DNA of 34,342 nt from Verrucomicrobiota bacterium (GCA_003221295.1 QHRA01000178.1:1-34342), one strand, 5' to 3'. Shown: positions 6,560 to 14,934, numbered from the stretch's first letter. Program-made: numbers and translations. The notes: generated by a model not told the origin, from the letters alone.

Positions 6560-7538
6560 ATCCTTCGCGTAGGCAAACAGCGCCGGCGCGCCGCCGGTGT
6601 GCCAGAATAAAACCGTTTCATCTGACCGGAAAACTTTGTTGCGAATCAAATCAACCAGCGCTCCCATCGCGCGCCCGGTGTAAAAGGGGATCGAACACGA
6701 TGCCTTCGCGCGAAGCGAGCAAACGAATCACCTCGCACTCAAGGTCGCCAACTACGCCGTAGCCGCCGCCAAGATAATCGTATAGGACGTTGAAATCCTG
6801 GGTCGCGAAATGGGCGTTGAAGCCGATATATTTGGCAGTCTCGTTGGCGATATCGGCCAACTCGCACTCGTAAGTCGCGCCGTCACTGTCGTCCTTGTCG
6901 ATGCTGACACCGTGCAGCTTGCCGGTGAAGCCGGTAACCTTGGCGCCGACAACAATGCCCGCTTGCGTTCCACCGGAACTTGAAGCGAAGACGACGTGGT
7001 CAACGCACCGATTCATCCCATTCAACTGTTCAGCCAGCTCCATCATTGCGAGCACGTAGCCGGTCGCACCGACGCCATTAGAGCCGCCAACCGGAATTAT
7101 GTATGGCTTACTGCCTTCGTTACGAAGTTGATCTGGAATCTCATTCAGTTTGGCTTCGCGTTTAGAAGGTTGAACCCAATGGATGCGTGCCCCGAGCAAT
7201 TCATCGAGCAGTAAATTGCCATTCGGCAGCTCGGGTTTCGTGCCATTCAGCAACAGCTCGCAGCACAAACCCGCTCTGGCCGCAGCTGCTGCGGTTTGAC
7301 GACAGTGATTCGATTGCACCGCGCCCGCTGTGACCAGCGTATCCGCCCCCTGCTCCAGCGCCTGGCCAAGAAGAAACTCGAGCTTGCGCGTCTTGTTGCC
7401 GCCAAGGGCAAGGCCAGTTTGATCGTCGCGCTTGATCAGTAACTCTGGCCCACCGAGCTCTCGCGAAAGCGACTTCAATTCTTCAATCGGCGTCGGCAGT
7501 TGGGCCAGAGGAAAACGTGGGCACACTTCAATTCTCAT
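6551..7538 (-). pseudogene. D-cysteine desulfhydrase/ACC deaminase-like PLP enzyme with one frameshift
   Basis: The minus-strand frame from ATG 7538 shows a fold-type II PLP enzyme: KRDDQTGLALGGNKTRKLEF (residues about 36-55, with the PLP lysine in NKTRK) and AVQSNHCRQTAAAAARAG. PVGGSNGVGATGY and SSSGGTQAGI (phosphate binding) follow. The frame stops early at 6651. Continuing past one extra base in the G run at 6686-6689 restores a family-typical end: [18 protein letters not shown], then [18 protein letters not shown] and a TGA at 6551. With that correction the protein is about 328 residues, the normal length. The family releases sulfide and ammonia from D-cysteine or deaminates ACC; which one cannot be decided here. 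Either this is a recent pseudogene or the extra base is a sequencing error, which would make it a working gene. Confidence 0.85.
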
Positions 7539-7547
7539 CAGACTTTT

Positions 7548-7694
7548 CTATCCCAATAATCGCGAACCTCCGAGCGACAGCGCAGCGAAAAGTTCTTCCG
7601 GCGTCTTGCCTTCGTAAAATTGAATCGGTGCAAGTCGATCGTTGCCGCCGAAGATTGCAGTAACAGATTGGCCGTTGAAGGGCCAGCCACCATC
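7548..7694 (-). pseudogene. Unidentified C-terminal gene remnant upstream of the desulfhydrase-like gene
   Basis: On the minus strand about 48 codons are open from 7694 down to a TAG at 7548, with no start codon. The sequence looks protein-like (GQSVTAIFGGNDRLAPIQF, then YEGKTPEELFAALSLGG). It ends 10 bases before the start of the desulfhydrase-like gene in the same direction, as if it were the tail of a former upstream operon partner. I do not recognise the family. Confidence 0.35.
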
Positions 7695-7753
7695 TCATAT
7701 TAGGGTCAATTCTAACTAGTGACAGTTCATTAAGGACGAAAGGGATCTAGCGC

Positions 7754-9082
7754 TCATTTGCCGTAACTCAGTCGCCATATTGTGCCGTTGCCGTCTTCGC
7801 TGATGAGAAGGCTGCCGTCTTTGGCGACAGTGATTCCGACGGGCCGACCCCAGACTTTGCCATCGGGCGTGACAAAGCCGGTCACGAAATCTTCATACTC
7901 GCCGCGTGGTTTGCCGGTGGAATGATCAAACGGCACTCGCACGACTTTGTAGCCGGTGCGTTTCATCCGGTTCCATGAGCCGTGGAACGCGGCGAAGACA
8001 TCCCCCTTGTATTCCGCCGGGAACTGGTCGCCGTTGTAAAAGCATAAATTGAGCGTGGCCGAGTGCGCCTGCACGAGCAGATCGGGAACGATTACTTTGT
8101 CGGCAAGTTCAGGATGTTTTCCTTTGTGCCGCGGATCAGGGTGGTTACCGAGGTAAAACCATGGCCAGCCATAAAATCCGCCGGGGCGCACACTGCTGAT
8201 GTAATCCGGCGGCAAATCTTCGCCGATTTCATCCCGTTCGTTTGTGCTCATCCAGAGCTCGTTACTGCCGGGCCGGAACGCGATCCCGACGGCATTGCGA
8301 ATCCCCCACGCGTAAACTTTTCGATCCGTTCCGTCGGGGTTGAACTCGAAAATCCGGGCGCGATCAGCCTCCCAAGCATTGTCGGAAACATTCGAACGCG
8401 AACCGATGGAGACGTACATCTTTTTGGCATCGGGCGAAAAGACGATATCGCGAGTCCAATGTCCACCGCTGCGCAAATGCGCCGCGCCACCGGAAAGATG
8501 TGCGCTCAATTCTTCTGCCGGTCCACGAGCTTTCAGATCGCCATTACGATAGGGGAATCGAATTACGCCATCGGTATTAGCGACGTACAAAAATTGTGGA
8601 TCGTCACCTGGTGGATAAAACGCAATCCCGAATGGTTTGTTTAGACCGCTTTCTGCAAAGATCTCGGTTACGTCCGGCTTACCGTCGCCGCTGGTGTCAC
8701 GCAACACTTTGATTTGATTGGCACGACTCTCCACGACAAAGATGTCGCCATCGGGCGCGGTGAGGAGAAATCGCGGATCCCGAAAACCACTGGCGTAGAG
8801 TTCGATCTTGAAACCCGGCAGGCCTTGAGGCTGAGCGTCAGGCGGCCGGCGCGCGACACGCGGCGGATTAATTGCAAGGACATTTGAACTCGGCGGAGGC
8901 AAATCCTGAACTGTGATCTTGTGTCGCACTCCTGGCAGATTGCTTCTCCAATCGCCCATTGCGGCCTTTCCAGTGAGCAAAGTGTCGCTTTCCGGGGCCG
9001 CTTCCACTTGGACGGCAAGATTCAAAGCGGCTGCGATGAAGAGCCCAAAGGAAAGAACACAGATAGCACGGCGATTTTCCAT
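7754..9082 (-). CDS. Exported PQQ-dependent sugar dehydrogenase / sorbosone dehydrogenase-like protein
   Basis: This 442-residue protein starts with a signal peptide (ICVLSFGLFIAAALNLAV, cleavage near residue 29) followed by a six-bladed beta-propeller of the L-sorbosone/soluble glucose dehydrogenase type. Typical motifs are GFKIELYASGFRDPRFL, DIFVVESRANQIKVLRD, NKPFGIAFYP, RDIVFSPDAKKMYVSIGS, WGIRNAVGIAFRPG, GGFYGWPWFYLG, FAAFHGSWNR, GRPVGITVAKDGSLLISED and a final GTIWRLSYG. Family members oxidise aldoses or sorbosone in the periplasm with PQQ, but many relatives have no proven substrate. No PQQ biosynthesis genes lie in the window, so cofactor supply is unproven. It stands alone on the minus strand, divergent from dps. 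Confidence 0.87.
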   Translation of the reverse strand: MENRRAICVLSFGLFIAAALNLAVQVEAAPESDTLLTGKAAMGDWRSNLPGVRHKITVQDLPPPSSNVLAINPPRVARRPPDAQPQGLPGFKIELYASGFRDPRFLLTAPDGDIFVVESRANQIKVLRDTSGDGKPDVTEIFAESGLNKPFGIAFYPPGDDPQFLYVANTDGVIRFPYRNGDLKARGPAEELSAHLSGGAAHLRSGGHWTRDIVFSPDAKKMYVSIGSRSNVSDNAWEADRARIFEFNPDGTDRKVYAWGIRNAVGIAFRPGSNELWMSTNERDEIGEDLPPDYISSVRPGGFYGWPWFYLGNHPDPRHKGKHPELADKVIVPDLLVQAHSATLNLCFYNGDQFPAEYKGDVFAAFHGSWNRMKRTGYKVVRVPFDHSTGKPRGEYEDFVTGFVTPDGKVWGRPVGITVAKDGSLLISEDGNGTIWRLSYGK

Positions 9083-9386
9083 TCACGTTTCAATCGCTTC
9101 GCACCGAATGATCGCGTGGATTGGGAGGCACTGTTCCCGGCGCGTTTCTGGGGAGCGCAGGCTGCTAGCCTGCAGGTCTCGGCAGCTTGCCGAGACCGAG
9201 AAATGGTATCAGGAGCAATCGCGTTTGCAAAGAGGTTGCCGGCTTGATCGTTCAAAACGAGCTGCGCTGTCTTCTTCGAAAGGTAGAAAAAAGGATTCCC
9301 TCTTAAGAGGTAGAAATTATTCTTTCCTCTGCCTTATGGCCAGCGGCCCATCAATCGACGAAAACAAGCGGGGAGGACAAAACAAT
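9083..9386. other. Intergenic region upstream of dps with a hairpin repeat
   Basis: No gene is supported in these 304 bases. They hold a hairpin element at 9150-9197 (listed separately) and a perfect 12-base palindrome CCTCTTAAGAGG at 9299-9310, flanked by two GGTAGAAA copies. They also contain the GGGAGG ribosome site of dps at 9371-9376. The promoters of the divergent sorbosone-dehydrogenase-like gene and dps should lie here. Confidence 0.6.
9150..9197. repeat. GGGGAGCGCA-type hairpin element (single arm)
   Basis: The element starts with GGGGAGCGCA and contains two consecutive hairpins: GCAGGCT-GC-TAGCCTGC (9157-9173), and a 10-base perfect stem starting GGTCTCGGCA with a GCT loop at 9175-9197. 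It belongs to the same family as the elements at 14689 and 31458 but lacks the closing GCTCCCC arm. Confidence 0.75.
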
Positions 9387-9926
9387 ATGAGAAGGAATAA
9401 TTCGACAAAAACTACAGAGCTTCGCCAGAGACGCGACGCTCCACTGACAACCCCGACCGATCTAACACGTTCTGCTACCAAGGACATTGCCGGGACCATG
9501 AACGCCATTCTCGCGGACGTCTTCGCGCTCTACCTGAAAACGAAAAATTTCCATTGGCACATGAGCGGTCCGCATTTCCGCGATTATCACTTACTCCTCG
9601 ACGAACATAGCGACCAACTTTTCGCGATGACCGATCCGATTGCGGAGCGAATTCGAAAGCTGGGCGGACTCACCATCAAATCGATCGGCCACATCGCACG
9701 GATTCAGCGCGTCCTCGATAACGACGCGGACTACGTCGACCCGGCGGACATGATCGCCGAGTTGGCCGAGGACAACCAAACACTCGCAGCGCGACTACGC
9801 GAGGCGCACAACGTGTGCGACGAGCACCGTGACGTTGCCACCGCCAGTCTTATCGAAGTTTGGATCGATGAAACCGAGCGTCGCACCTGGTTTTTATCGG
9901 AGATCAAACGCGGCAGGCAGCATTAA
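9387..9926 (+). CDS. dps: Dps family DNA-binding ferritin-like protein
   Basis: This 179-residue protein has a lysine/arginine-rich N-terminal tail of about 30 residues, useful for DNA binding, and then the four-helix Dps core. Ferroxidase ligands sit at the dimer interface as in the family: H56 in KNFHWHMSGPHF, H68 in DYHLLLDEH, and D83/E87 in MTDPIAERIRKLGG. Dps dodecamers oxidise ferrous iron with hydrogen peroxide and protect DNA in stress or stationary phase. I chose ATG 9387 because GGGAGG lies 10 bases upstream; the frame is open far upstream but runs through the hairpin element and antisense to the neighbouring gene. The next gene, an alpha/beta hydrolase, starts 26 bases later and may be co-transcribed, in keeping with an oxidative-stress setting. 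Confidence 0.92.
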   Translation: MRRNNSTKTTELRQRRDAPLTTPTDLTRSATKDIAGTMNAILADVFALYLKTKNFHWHMSGPHFRDYHLLLDEHSDQLFAMTDPIAERIRKLGGLTIKSIGHIARIQRVLDNDADYVDPADMIAELAEDNQTLAARLREAHNVCDEHRDVATASLIEVWIDETERRTWFLSEIKRGRQH

Positions 9927-9952
9927 ACCACTAAGAAGGAAGAAAAATTGCC

Positions 9953-10789
9953 ATGCCATACGTAACTGTCGGAAAAGAAAACCGAGCTAACATCGACATC
10001 TATTATAAGGACTGGGGCAAAGGTCAGCCCATCGTGTTCAGCCACGGCTGGCCGCTCTCGGCCGATGATTGGGACACGCAGATGTTGTTCTTCCTCAAGA
10101 AAGGCTATCGCGTCATCGCCCATGACCGACGAGGTCACGGCCGCTCCACCCAGACCGGCGGGGGCCATGACATGGATCATTACGCCGACGACCTGGCGGC
10201 TTTGACGGCGCATCTTGATCTAAAAGGTGCGGTGCACGTTGGTCATTCCACCGGCGGCGGTGAAGTGGCGCATTATCTAGGACGGCATGGCGAAAGCCGG
10301 GTGGCGAAGGCTGCGCTAATCAGCGCGGTGCCACCGCTGATGGTGAAGACGGAGAAAAATCCCGGCGGCCTCCCCAAAGAGGTCTTCGATGGATTGCAGG
10401 GGCAGCTCGCGGCCAATCGCTCGCAATTCTATCGCGATCTGCCGGCTGGACCGTTCTATGGCTTCAACCGACCGGGCGTGAAATCGTCCGAGGCGGTCAT
10501 CGGGAACTGGTGGCGCCAGGGCATGATGGGGGGCGCCAAGGCGCATTACGACGGCATCGTCGCCTTTTCGCAGACCGATTTCACCGACGACCTCAAGAAG
10601 ATCACTGTGCCGGTGCTGGTGATGCATAGCGAGGACGATCAGATCGTTCCCTATATCGCTGCCGGACCCTTGTCGGCCAAGCTGCTAAAGAACGGGACGC
10701 TGAAGACCTACAAGGATTTCCCGCACGGCATGCCAACCACGCAGGCAGACACGATCAACGCCGACCTGCTCGCGTTTATCAAGAGCTGA
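9953..10789 (+). CDS. Alpha/beta hydrolase, cofactor-free haloperoxidase/arylesterase type
   Basis: This 278-residue protein has all parts of an alpha/beta hydrolase of the non-haem chloroperoxidase family. The oxyanion motif is FSHGWPLS (29-36), followed by [10 protein letters not shown] (56-65). The nucleophile elbow is GHSTGG with S99, the acid is in HSEDDQIVP (D228 or D229) and the histidine is H258 in [26 protein letters not shown] is characteristic of this subfamily. Physiological activity is usually esterase or lactonase; perhydrolysis is a side activity. It lacks a signal peptide and is probably cytoplasmic. It follows dps by 26 bases. Base composition is somewhat more GC-rich in this gene (for example around 10480-10720) than in the small genes that follow, which may hint at separate origin. 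Confidence 0.92.
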   Translation: MPYVTVGKENRANIDIYYKDWGKGQPIVFSHGWPLSADDWDTQMLFFLKKGYRVIAHDRRGHGRSTQTGGGHDMDHYADDLAALTAHLDLKGAVHVGHSTGGGEVAHYLGRHGESRVAKAALISAVPPLMVKTEKNPGGLPKEVFDGLQGQLAANRSQFYRDLPAGPFYGFNRPGVKSSEAVIGNWWRQGMMGGAKAHYDGIVAFSQTDFTDDLKKITVPVLVMHSEDDQIVPYIAAGPLSAKLLKNGTLKTYKDFPHGMPTTQADTINADLLAFIKS

Positions 10790-10858
10790 TTCGAAGGAAA
10801 GTTGGCGTCGTGAAAATGAATCGGCTCGTTTATACCGACGTCTGACTCGTTGGGCATC

Positions 10859-11254
10859 ATGGAAGGTTTAACAACGATTCCAAGCAGGTTCGGCCCAAAG
10901 GAAACGATGGATCGTTTGGTAGCCGAGATTAACGCCAAAGGAATGAACGTGTTTGCCCGGATCGATCACGCTGCAGGCGCCGCAGAGGTTGGGCTAACGT
11001 TGCGCCCAACCGAACTCATCATCTTTGGTAACGCGCGCGGCGGGACGCCGCTGATGCAGTCGGTACAGACAGTTGGAATCGACCCGCCATTGAAAGTACT
11101 CGTCTGGCAAGATGCAGAAAGTAAGACCTGGCTTTCGTATAACGAACCTAGCTGGATCGCTCAACGGCATGGAATAATCAACTCACAACCAGTCATCGGC
11201 AATCTGACCGCCGCGCTGAAGGCGTTTTCGACAAATGTAGCGAACGGTCCATGA
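10859..11254 (+). CDS. DUF302 domain protein, first gene of the DUF302-DUF305-YVTN module
   Basis: This 131-residue protein from ATG 10859 is almost entirely a DUF302 domain: SRFGPKETMDRLVAEINAKG, NVFARIDHAAGA, LRPTELIIFGNARGGTPLMQ, and PLKVLVWQDAESKTWLSYNEPSW. It is closer to the typical short DUF302 proteins than the longer copy at 5932. No signal peptide is seen, so it should be cytoplasmic. A TTG three codons upstream is an alternative start; neither has a convincing ribosome site. The stop overlaps the start of the DUF305 gene by four bases (ATGA), implying coupled translation. Function unknown; DUF302 often occurs near metal, sulfur or redox genes. Confidence 0.85.
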   Translation: MEGLTTIPSRFGPKETMDRLVAEINAKGMNVFARIDHAAGAAEVGLTLRPTELIIFGNARGGTPLMQSVQTVGIDPPLKVLVWQDAESKTWLSYNEPSWIAQRHGIINSQPVIGNLTAALKAFSTNVANGP

Positions 11255-11724
11255 AACCGGGCAAGACACGCTTCAGCTGCCGCAGCGCGATTGAGTTGCT
11301 CCTTATCAGCGGCCTCGTCTTAGGAATTTCCGCGCTGACTCTTGGCATTGGATTGCTTCGCGCTGGTGTTCAGTCAGAAACCCTCGCGAACAGCAGTCAG
11401 CCAACCGCCGATCCCGATTGGTCGGAGCTGATTGCGACCATGGACAAGATGCACACGGCTATGGGAGCAATAGAGCGATCCGGCAATGCCGATGTTGATT
11501 TCGTTAGATTGATGCTTCCCCATCATCAAGCGGCAATCGACATGGCGAAAACCCAACTCTTGTACGGCAAGGATCCGCAAATGCGCAGGCTAGCGCAGGA
11601 AATCGTTACCGATCAACAACTCGAAATTGAATTGATGCGGCGCTGGCTGAAACAGCGCGAGTTAGCTTCGGCAAAAGACAATAAGACGTCAGCTCCTGAC
11701 TCCGGAAAGGAGAACCAAAAATGA
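11251..11724 (+). CDS. Membrane-anchored DUF305 protein
   Basis: This 157-residue protein has a short basic N-terminus, a transmembrane helix or uncleaved signal at about residues 14-36 (IELLLISGLVLGISALTLGI), then a DUF305 four-helix domain. The signature FVRLMLPHHQAAIDMAKTQL (about 84-103) carries the conserved paired histidines, followed by MRRLAQEIVTDQQLEIELMRRWL. DUF305 proteins are ferritin-like periplasmic or anchored proteins, and several are linked to copper or other metal handling; that role is suggested, not shown. The C-terminus is charged and probably disordered. Four-base overlaps join it to both neighbours, so it is expected to be made in step with the DUF302 and YVTN proteins. 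Confidence 0.9.
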   Translation: MKPGKTRFSCRSAIELLLISGLVLGISALTLGIGLLRAGVQSETLANSSQPTADPDWSELIATMDKMHTAMGAIERSGNADVDFVRLMLPHHQAAIDMAKTQLLYGKDPQMRRLAQEIVTDQQLEIELMRRWLKQRELASAKDNKTSAPDSGKENQK

Positions 11725-13187
11725 AAATGGCCCGTTGGTTACTGTCCCTATGTTTTTTGCCATGCGCTATGGCGGAACAAGCGCCCTGGGCTCGGCCAGA
11801 TATTCCGATCTCCAGTCACGATCGCGTTTACACGGCGGACCAGACTTCCAATACCGTTTCCGTAATTGACCCTGCGGAGAATAAGTTGCTCGGCGTGATT
11901 AGACTTGGCGATCCAGTGCCGGGAGCGCTTAGTCCGCTCTACAAAGGACAGCTTCTTGTTCACGGACTTGGTTATTCGCCGGATTCCAAAACCCTTGCCG
12001 TGGTATCGGTTGGATCGAATTCGGTCACGCTCATCGACACGGCAACCAATAAAGTGAAAGGCGTCGTTTATGTCGGTCGCTCGCCGCATGAAGCATTCTT
12101 TACTCCGAACGGGCGTGAGCTGTGGGTGACCGTGCGCGGCGAGAATTACGTCTCAGTGATTGATCCTGTGCAAATGAAGGAGACTCGGCGAATTGAAATG
12201 GCCAACGGTCCTGGAATGACCATGTTTGGGCCTGACGGCAAGTACGCATTTGTCTGTTCCAGTTTTACTCCGGAACTTGCTGCCATCGACGTTGCCTCGC
12301 ATCGAATTATTAAAAAAATTCCACAAGCGACTCCATTCTCGCCGAACATCGCAGTCACTCCGGAGAACGACGAAGTGTGGATCACGTTGAAGGACGCGGG
12401 CAAAGTGCAGGTCTACAGCGCGAAGCCGCCCTTTGCTCAGAAGGCAGTACTAAATACAGGGCCAATCACGAATCACGTGAACTTCGCCAACAATCGCAAT
12501 GGAAAGTTCGCTTACGTGACTATTGGCGGAAGCAACGAAGTGAAGGCCTTTCGCAGAGGCGAAACACTGGAATTAGTTGCGACGATTCCGGCCGGCGAAC
12601 TTCCCCATGGAATCTGGCCGTCCGGCGATGGCTCGCGGGTTTATGTCGCTTTGGAGAACGGCGAACACTGTGTCGCGATCGATACTCTCACCAGCAAGGT
12701 CATCGCTAATACTCCGATCGGACAGACGACTCAGGCTTTGGTCTATGTGCCGAACGCTGTTCCGACCGGCCCTGGCACAGAAAATCTGATGCCGCTCGGC
12801 GCCGCCGCGAATACAGCGCGGTTGCACCTAGAAGCAGGTGGAACAGCACTGCCAGAAACTCGGGCATCGGTCGCCGTGAACTCGTTAGGCCTATTGGATC
12901 TTGTTCAGATTGCGGCGCGAGGGCTTGCTCCGCAAACGCAATATCAGATTTATCTGGCGGAAGCTAATCAGTCGCCATTCGGCAAACTCGAGCCCCTCGC
13001 GGTCCTGAAAACAAATCCTGATGGCGCAGGCATCGTTCAAGCAATTGGACCGCTGAAGGCGTTGGCAGCCAAGGATCCAGATTCTTCCGCGTCGCAACGA
13101 TTTTTGATCGTTACCGACATCAAGGATCCATCGCAGGTGGTGCTGCGGCAAGCCAGCGCTTCGAACGGTCCTGACCAACCCCAATGA
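11721..13187 (+). CDS. Exported YVTN-type beta-propeller protein with C-terminal beta domain
   Basis: This 488-residue protein has a signal peptide (ARWLLSLCFLPCAMA, cleavage near residue 18) and then a seven-bladed-type propeller built from YVTN repeats: YTADQTSNTVSVIDPAENKL, NSVTLIDTATNKVKGVVYVG, ELWVTVRGENYVSVIDP, KYAFVCSSFTPELAAIDVAS, KFAYVTIGGSNEVKAFRRGE and HCVAIDTLTSKVIANTPIG. Residues about 380-488 form a separate domain with ARGLAPQTQYQIYLAEANQS, loosely similar to extracytoplasmic beta-sandwich domains. Such propellers bind partners or quinone/metal cofactors outside the cytoplasm; no catalytic residues can be named. The start overlaps the DUF305 stop by four bases. It probably forms a periplasmic assembly with DUF305. 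Confidence 0.87.
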   Translation: MKMARWLLSLCFLPCAMAEQAPWARPDIPISSHDRVYTADQTSNTVSVIDPAENKLLGVIRLGDPVPGALSPLYKGQLLVHGLGYSPDSKTLAVVSVGSNSVTLIDTATNKVKGVVYVGRSPHEAFFTPNGRELWVTVRGENYVSVIDPVQMKETRRIEMANGPGMTMFGPDGKYAFVCSSFTPELAAIDVASHRIIKKIPQATPFSPNIAVTPENDEVWITLKDAGKVQVYSAKPPFAQKAVLNTGPITNHVNFANNRNGKFAYVTIGGSNEVKAFRRGETLELVATIPAGELPHGIWPSGDGSRVYVALENGEHCVAIDTLTSKVIANTPIGQTTQALVYVPNAVPTGPGTENLMPLGAAANTARLHLEAGGTALPETRASVAVNSLGLLDLVQIAARGLAPQTQYQIYLAEANQSPFGKLEPLAVLKTNPDGAGIVQAIGPLKALAAKDPDSSASQRFLIVTDIKDPSQVVLRQASASNGPDQPQ

Positions 13188-13239
13188 TGAAAAGAGTTAA
13201 TGTGACATTGCGCGCGAAAATGAATTTAATCGGAAGACC

Positions 13240-13727
13240 GTGATCCTGCAGATCTACACGATCATTCACACGCTGATCAGCCTGGTCGCCATCCTTACAG
13301 GCTTTGCCGTTCTTTTTGGACTCCTCACCGGCAATCGCATCGATGGCTGGACGAAATGGTTTCTCATCAGCGCGGTTGCAACAACGGTAACGGGTTTCTT
13401 TTTTCCATTTCACGGAATTACGCCTGCCATCAAGCTTGGTATCATTTCGTCGGTCGTCCTTGTGATCACGATATACGCCCGTTATGCAAAGCACCTCGCC
13501 GGAGCGTGGCGCTGGATTTATGTCGTCGGCGCTTCCGTTACGCTTTATTTCAATGTCTTTGTCGGAATCGTGCAGTCGTTCGAGAAAATTCCCGCGCTGA
13601 AAGCGATGGCGCCGACACAAAGCGAGCCGCCGTTCAAACTCACTCAGCTCGTGGTGTTAGCCTCTTCGTCATCCTCACGCTTGTCGCAGTGATCAGATTC
13701 CGACCTGAGCCGATTCGCGTTCGATAA
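13240..13727 (+). pseudogene. Multi-pass membrane protein with a single-base frameshift near the C-terminus
   Basis: From GTG 13240 the frame gives 150 residues with at least four hydrophobic segments: IIHTLISLVAILTGFAVLFG; a second around residues 40-55; LGIISSVVLVITIYA; and WIYVVGASVTLYFNVFVGIV. It contains the stretch FEKIPALKAMAPTQSEPPF. It ends in a non-natural serine run. One base more near 13663 would join LTQLVVL to LFVILTLVAVIRFRPEP, which supplies the missing last helix and a stop at 13727 (about 162 residues). So either a 1-base deletion has recently damaged the gene or the read has an error. I recognise the pattern as a conserved bacterial membrane protein without known function. 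It follows the YVTN gene by 52 bases and may be co-expressed. Confidence 0.75.
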
Positions 13728-13780
13728 CAATGCCCCAATAACGAACTCGCACTCGCGTTTTTCCCCGATAGCATTGGCGG

Positions 13781-14611
13781 ATGAACGATGCGCAATCGCC
13801 CGCGGCGAAGTTTCGTGCGTTGCACGAGTCAGGCTGTTTTGTTTTGCCCAACCCATGGGATGTCGGCACGGCAATTTATCTGGAACATCTTGGCTTCAAA
13901 GCGCTCGCCACCACCTCCGCCGGTTTCGCCTTTTCTCGTGGCAAACCCGACGGTGGAGTCTCGTTCGAGGAAATGCTCAGGCACATTGGTGAAATTGCCG
14001 CCGCAACGGTGCTGCCGGTAAATGCCGATTTCTTAAATGGGTTCGCCGATGAGCCCGAAGCGGTAGCGACAAATGCAAATCTCTGCATCGCGCAAGGCGT
14101 GGCCGGCTTCTCGATTGAGGACAACACCGGGAATAGGGCGGCGCCGCTCTACGAAAAAAAACTGGCTGTCGACCGCATCCGGGCGGCACGTCGCGCCATT
14201 GATGGTTCTGGAATTCCAGTGGTGCTGACCGGACGATGCGAAGCGTGGTTGCTCGGAAGTGCTGATCCACTTCGCGTCGCCCTCGAACGGCTTATCTCTT
14301 ACGCTGAGGCCGGCGCTGATTGTCTCTACGCGCCCGGCGTCCAGGAACCTAACGAGATTGAGCAGATCGTGAAAGCGGTTGCGCCAAAACCGGTTAATGT
14401 CCTCGTTTCCGGATTCAATTGTCAGCTGACGGTCTCAAAGCTCACCGATCTCGGCGTTCGCCGCATTTCCGTCGGCTCGGGCCTGGCTCTTGCCGCATGG
14501 GGCGCTTTTCTTCGCGCCGCCCAAACCATTCAGAAAGACGGCGCTTTCAATCTTCTGGCCGGGAACGCCGCTTCAGGCGAGCTAAACGAGCGGTTTCGAG
14601 AACAATCGTAA
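13781..14611 (+). CDS. Isocitrate lyase / PEP phosphonomutase family protein
   Basis: This 276-residue TIM-barrel protein belongs to the PEP mutase/isocitrate lyase superfamily. It shows NPWD (24-27), ATTSAGFAFSRGKPD (44-57), VNADFLNGF (80-88), the metal-binding SIED (111-114) and GRCEA (151-155). Members cleave or rearrange C-C or P-C bonds of oxyacids (for example oxaloacetate, 2-methylisocitrate, phosphonopyruvate) with magnesium. The NPWD-type subgroup is common and mostly unassigned; the cysteine in GRCEA lies where several family members have KTE or GRTD-like residues. Neither phosphonate nor methylcitrate genes are present nearby, so the substrate is open. It stands alone, 53 bases after the broken membrane protein gene, with no clear ribosome site. 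Confidence 0.88.
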   Translation: MNDAQSPAAKFRALHESGCFVLPNPWDVGTAIYLEHLGFKALATTSAGFAFSRGKPDGGVSFEEMLRHIGEIAAATVLPVNADFLNGFADEPEAVATNANLCIAQGVAGFSIEDNTGNRAAPLYEKKLAVDRIRAARRAIDGSGIPVVLTGRCEAWLLGSADPLRVALERLISYAEAGADCLYAPGVQEPNEIEQIVKAVAPKPVNVLVSGFNCQLTVSKLTDLGVRRISVGSGLALAAWGAFLRAAQTIQKDGAFNLLAGNAASGELNERFREQS

Positions 14612-14688
14612 GTTGCGGCATTCCGCGATATCGACACGCACCCAACATTCGTCACCGAGTGGCTGGACGAAAATGGTCGGCCAAGAAT

Positions 14689-14807
14689 CCGGGGAGCGCA
14701 CGCGCCTCGCGTGCTCATTGCGGCGCCTCGCCGCAATGTTCTGGAAGGGAAAAGTTCGCGAAGGCGAGGGCGCCGTCGCCAGCACGCGAGGCGCGTGCGC
14801 TCCCCGG
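14689..14807. repeat. GGGGAGCGCA-type composite inverted repeat
   Basis: Two perfectly complementary 27-base arms lie at 14689-14715 and 14781-14807, beginning CCGGGGAGCGCACGCGCC. Between them is an independent hairpin, ATTGCGGCG-CCT-CGCCGCAAT, plus a weaker one around 14763-14780. Relatives sit at 9150 and 31458, where the outer GGGGAGCGCA is kept but the stem sequences differ. Confidence 0.9.
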
Positions 14808-14934
14808 AGAAGAAAGATAGCGGCGCCGTCGTTATACTAACGCGACCCGTACGATTCAGCCCGTGCTGACCCTGAACAGACGCACGGCTCTGCCGTTTCA
14901 ACGTGATCTGATATTTAGCCGGGCTATTCGAGAA

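Noticed and set aside
8913-9386. N-terminal extension of Dps by 158 codons
   Set aside because: It runs antisense through the sorbosone-dehydrogenase-like gene and a hairpin element; the ATG at 9387 has GGGAGG and gives a normal Dps.
14689-14807. Insertion sequence
   Set aside because: Inverted arms enclose only about 65 bases and no transposase; at most a non-autonomous element.
14612-14900. Arginine-rich open frames between the PEP-mutase-family gene and the small charged gene
   Set aside because: They follow the hairpin repeat on both strands and have no ribosome site or family match.
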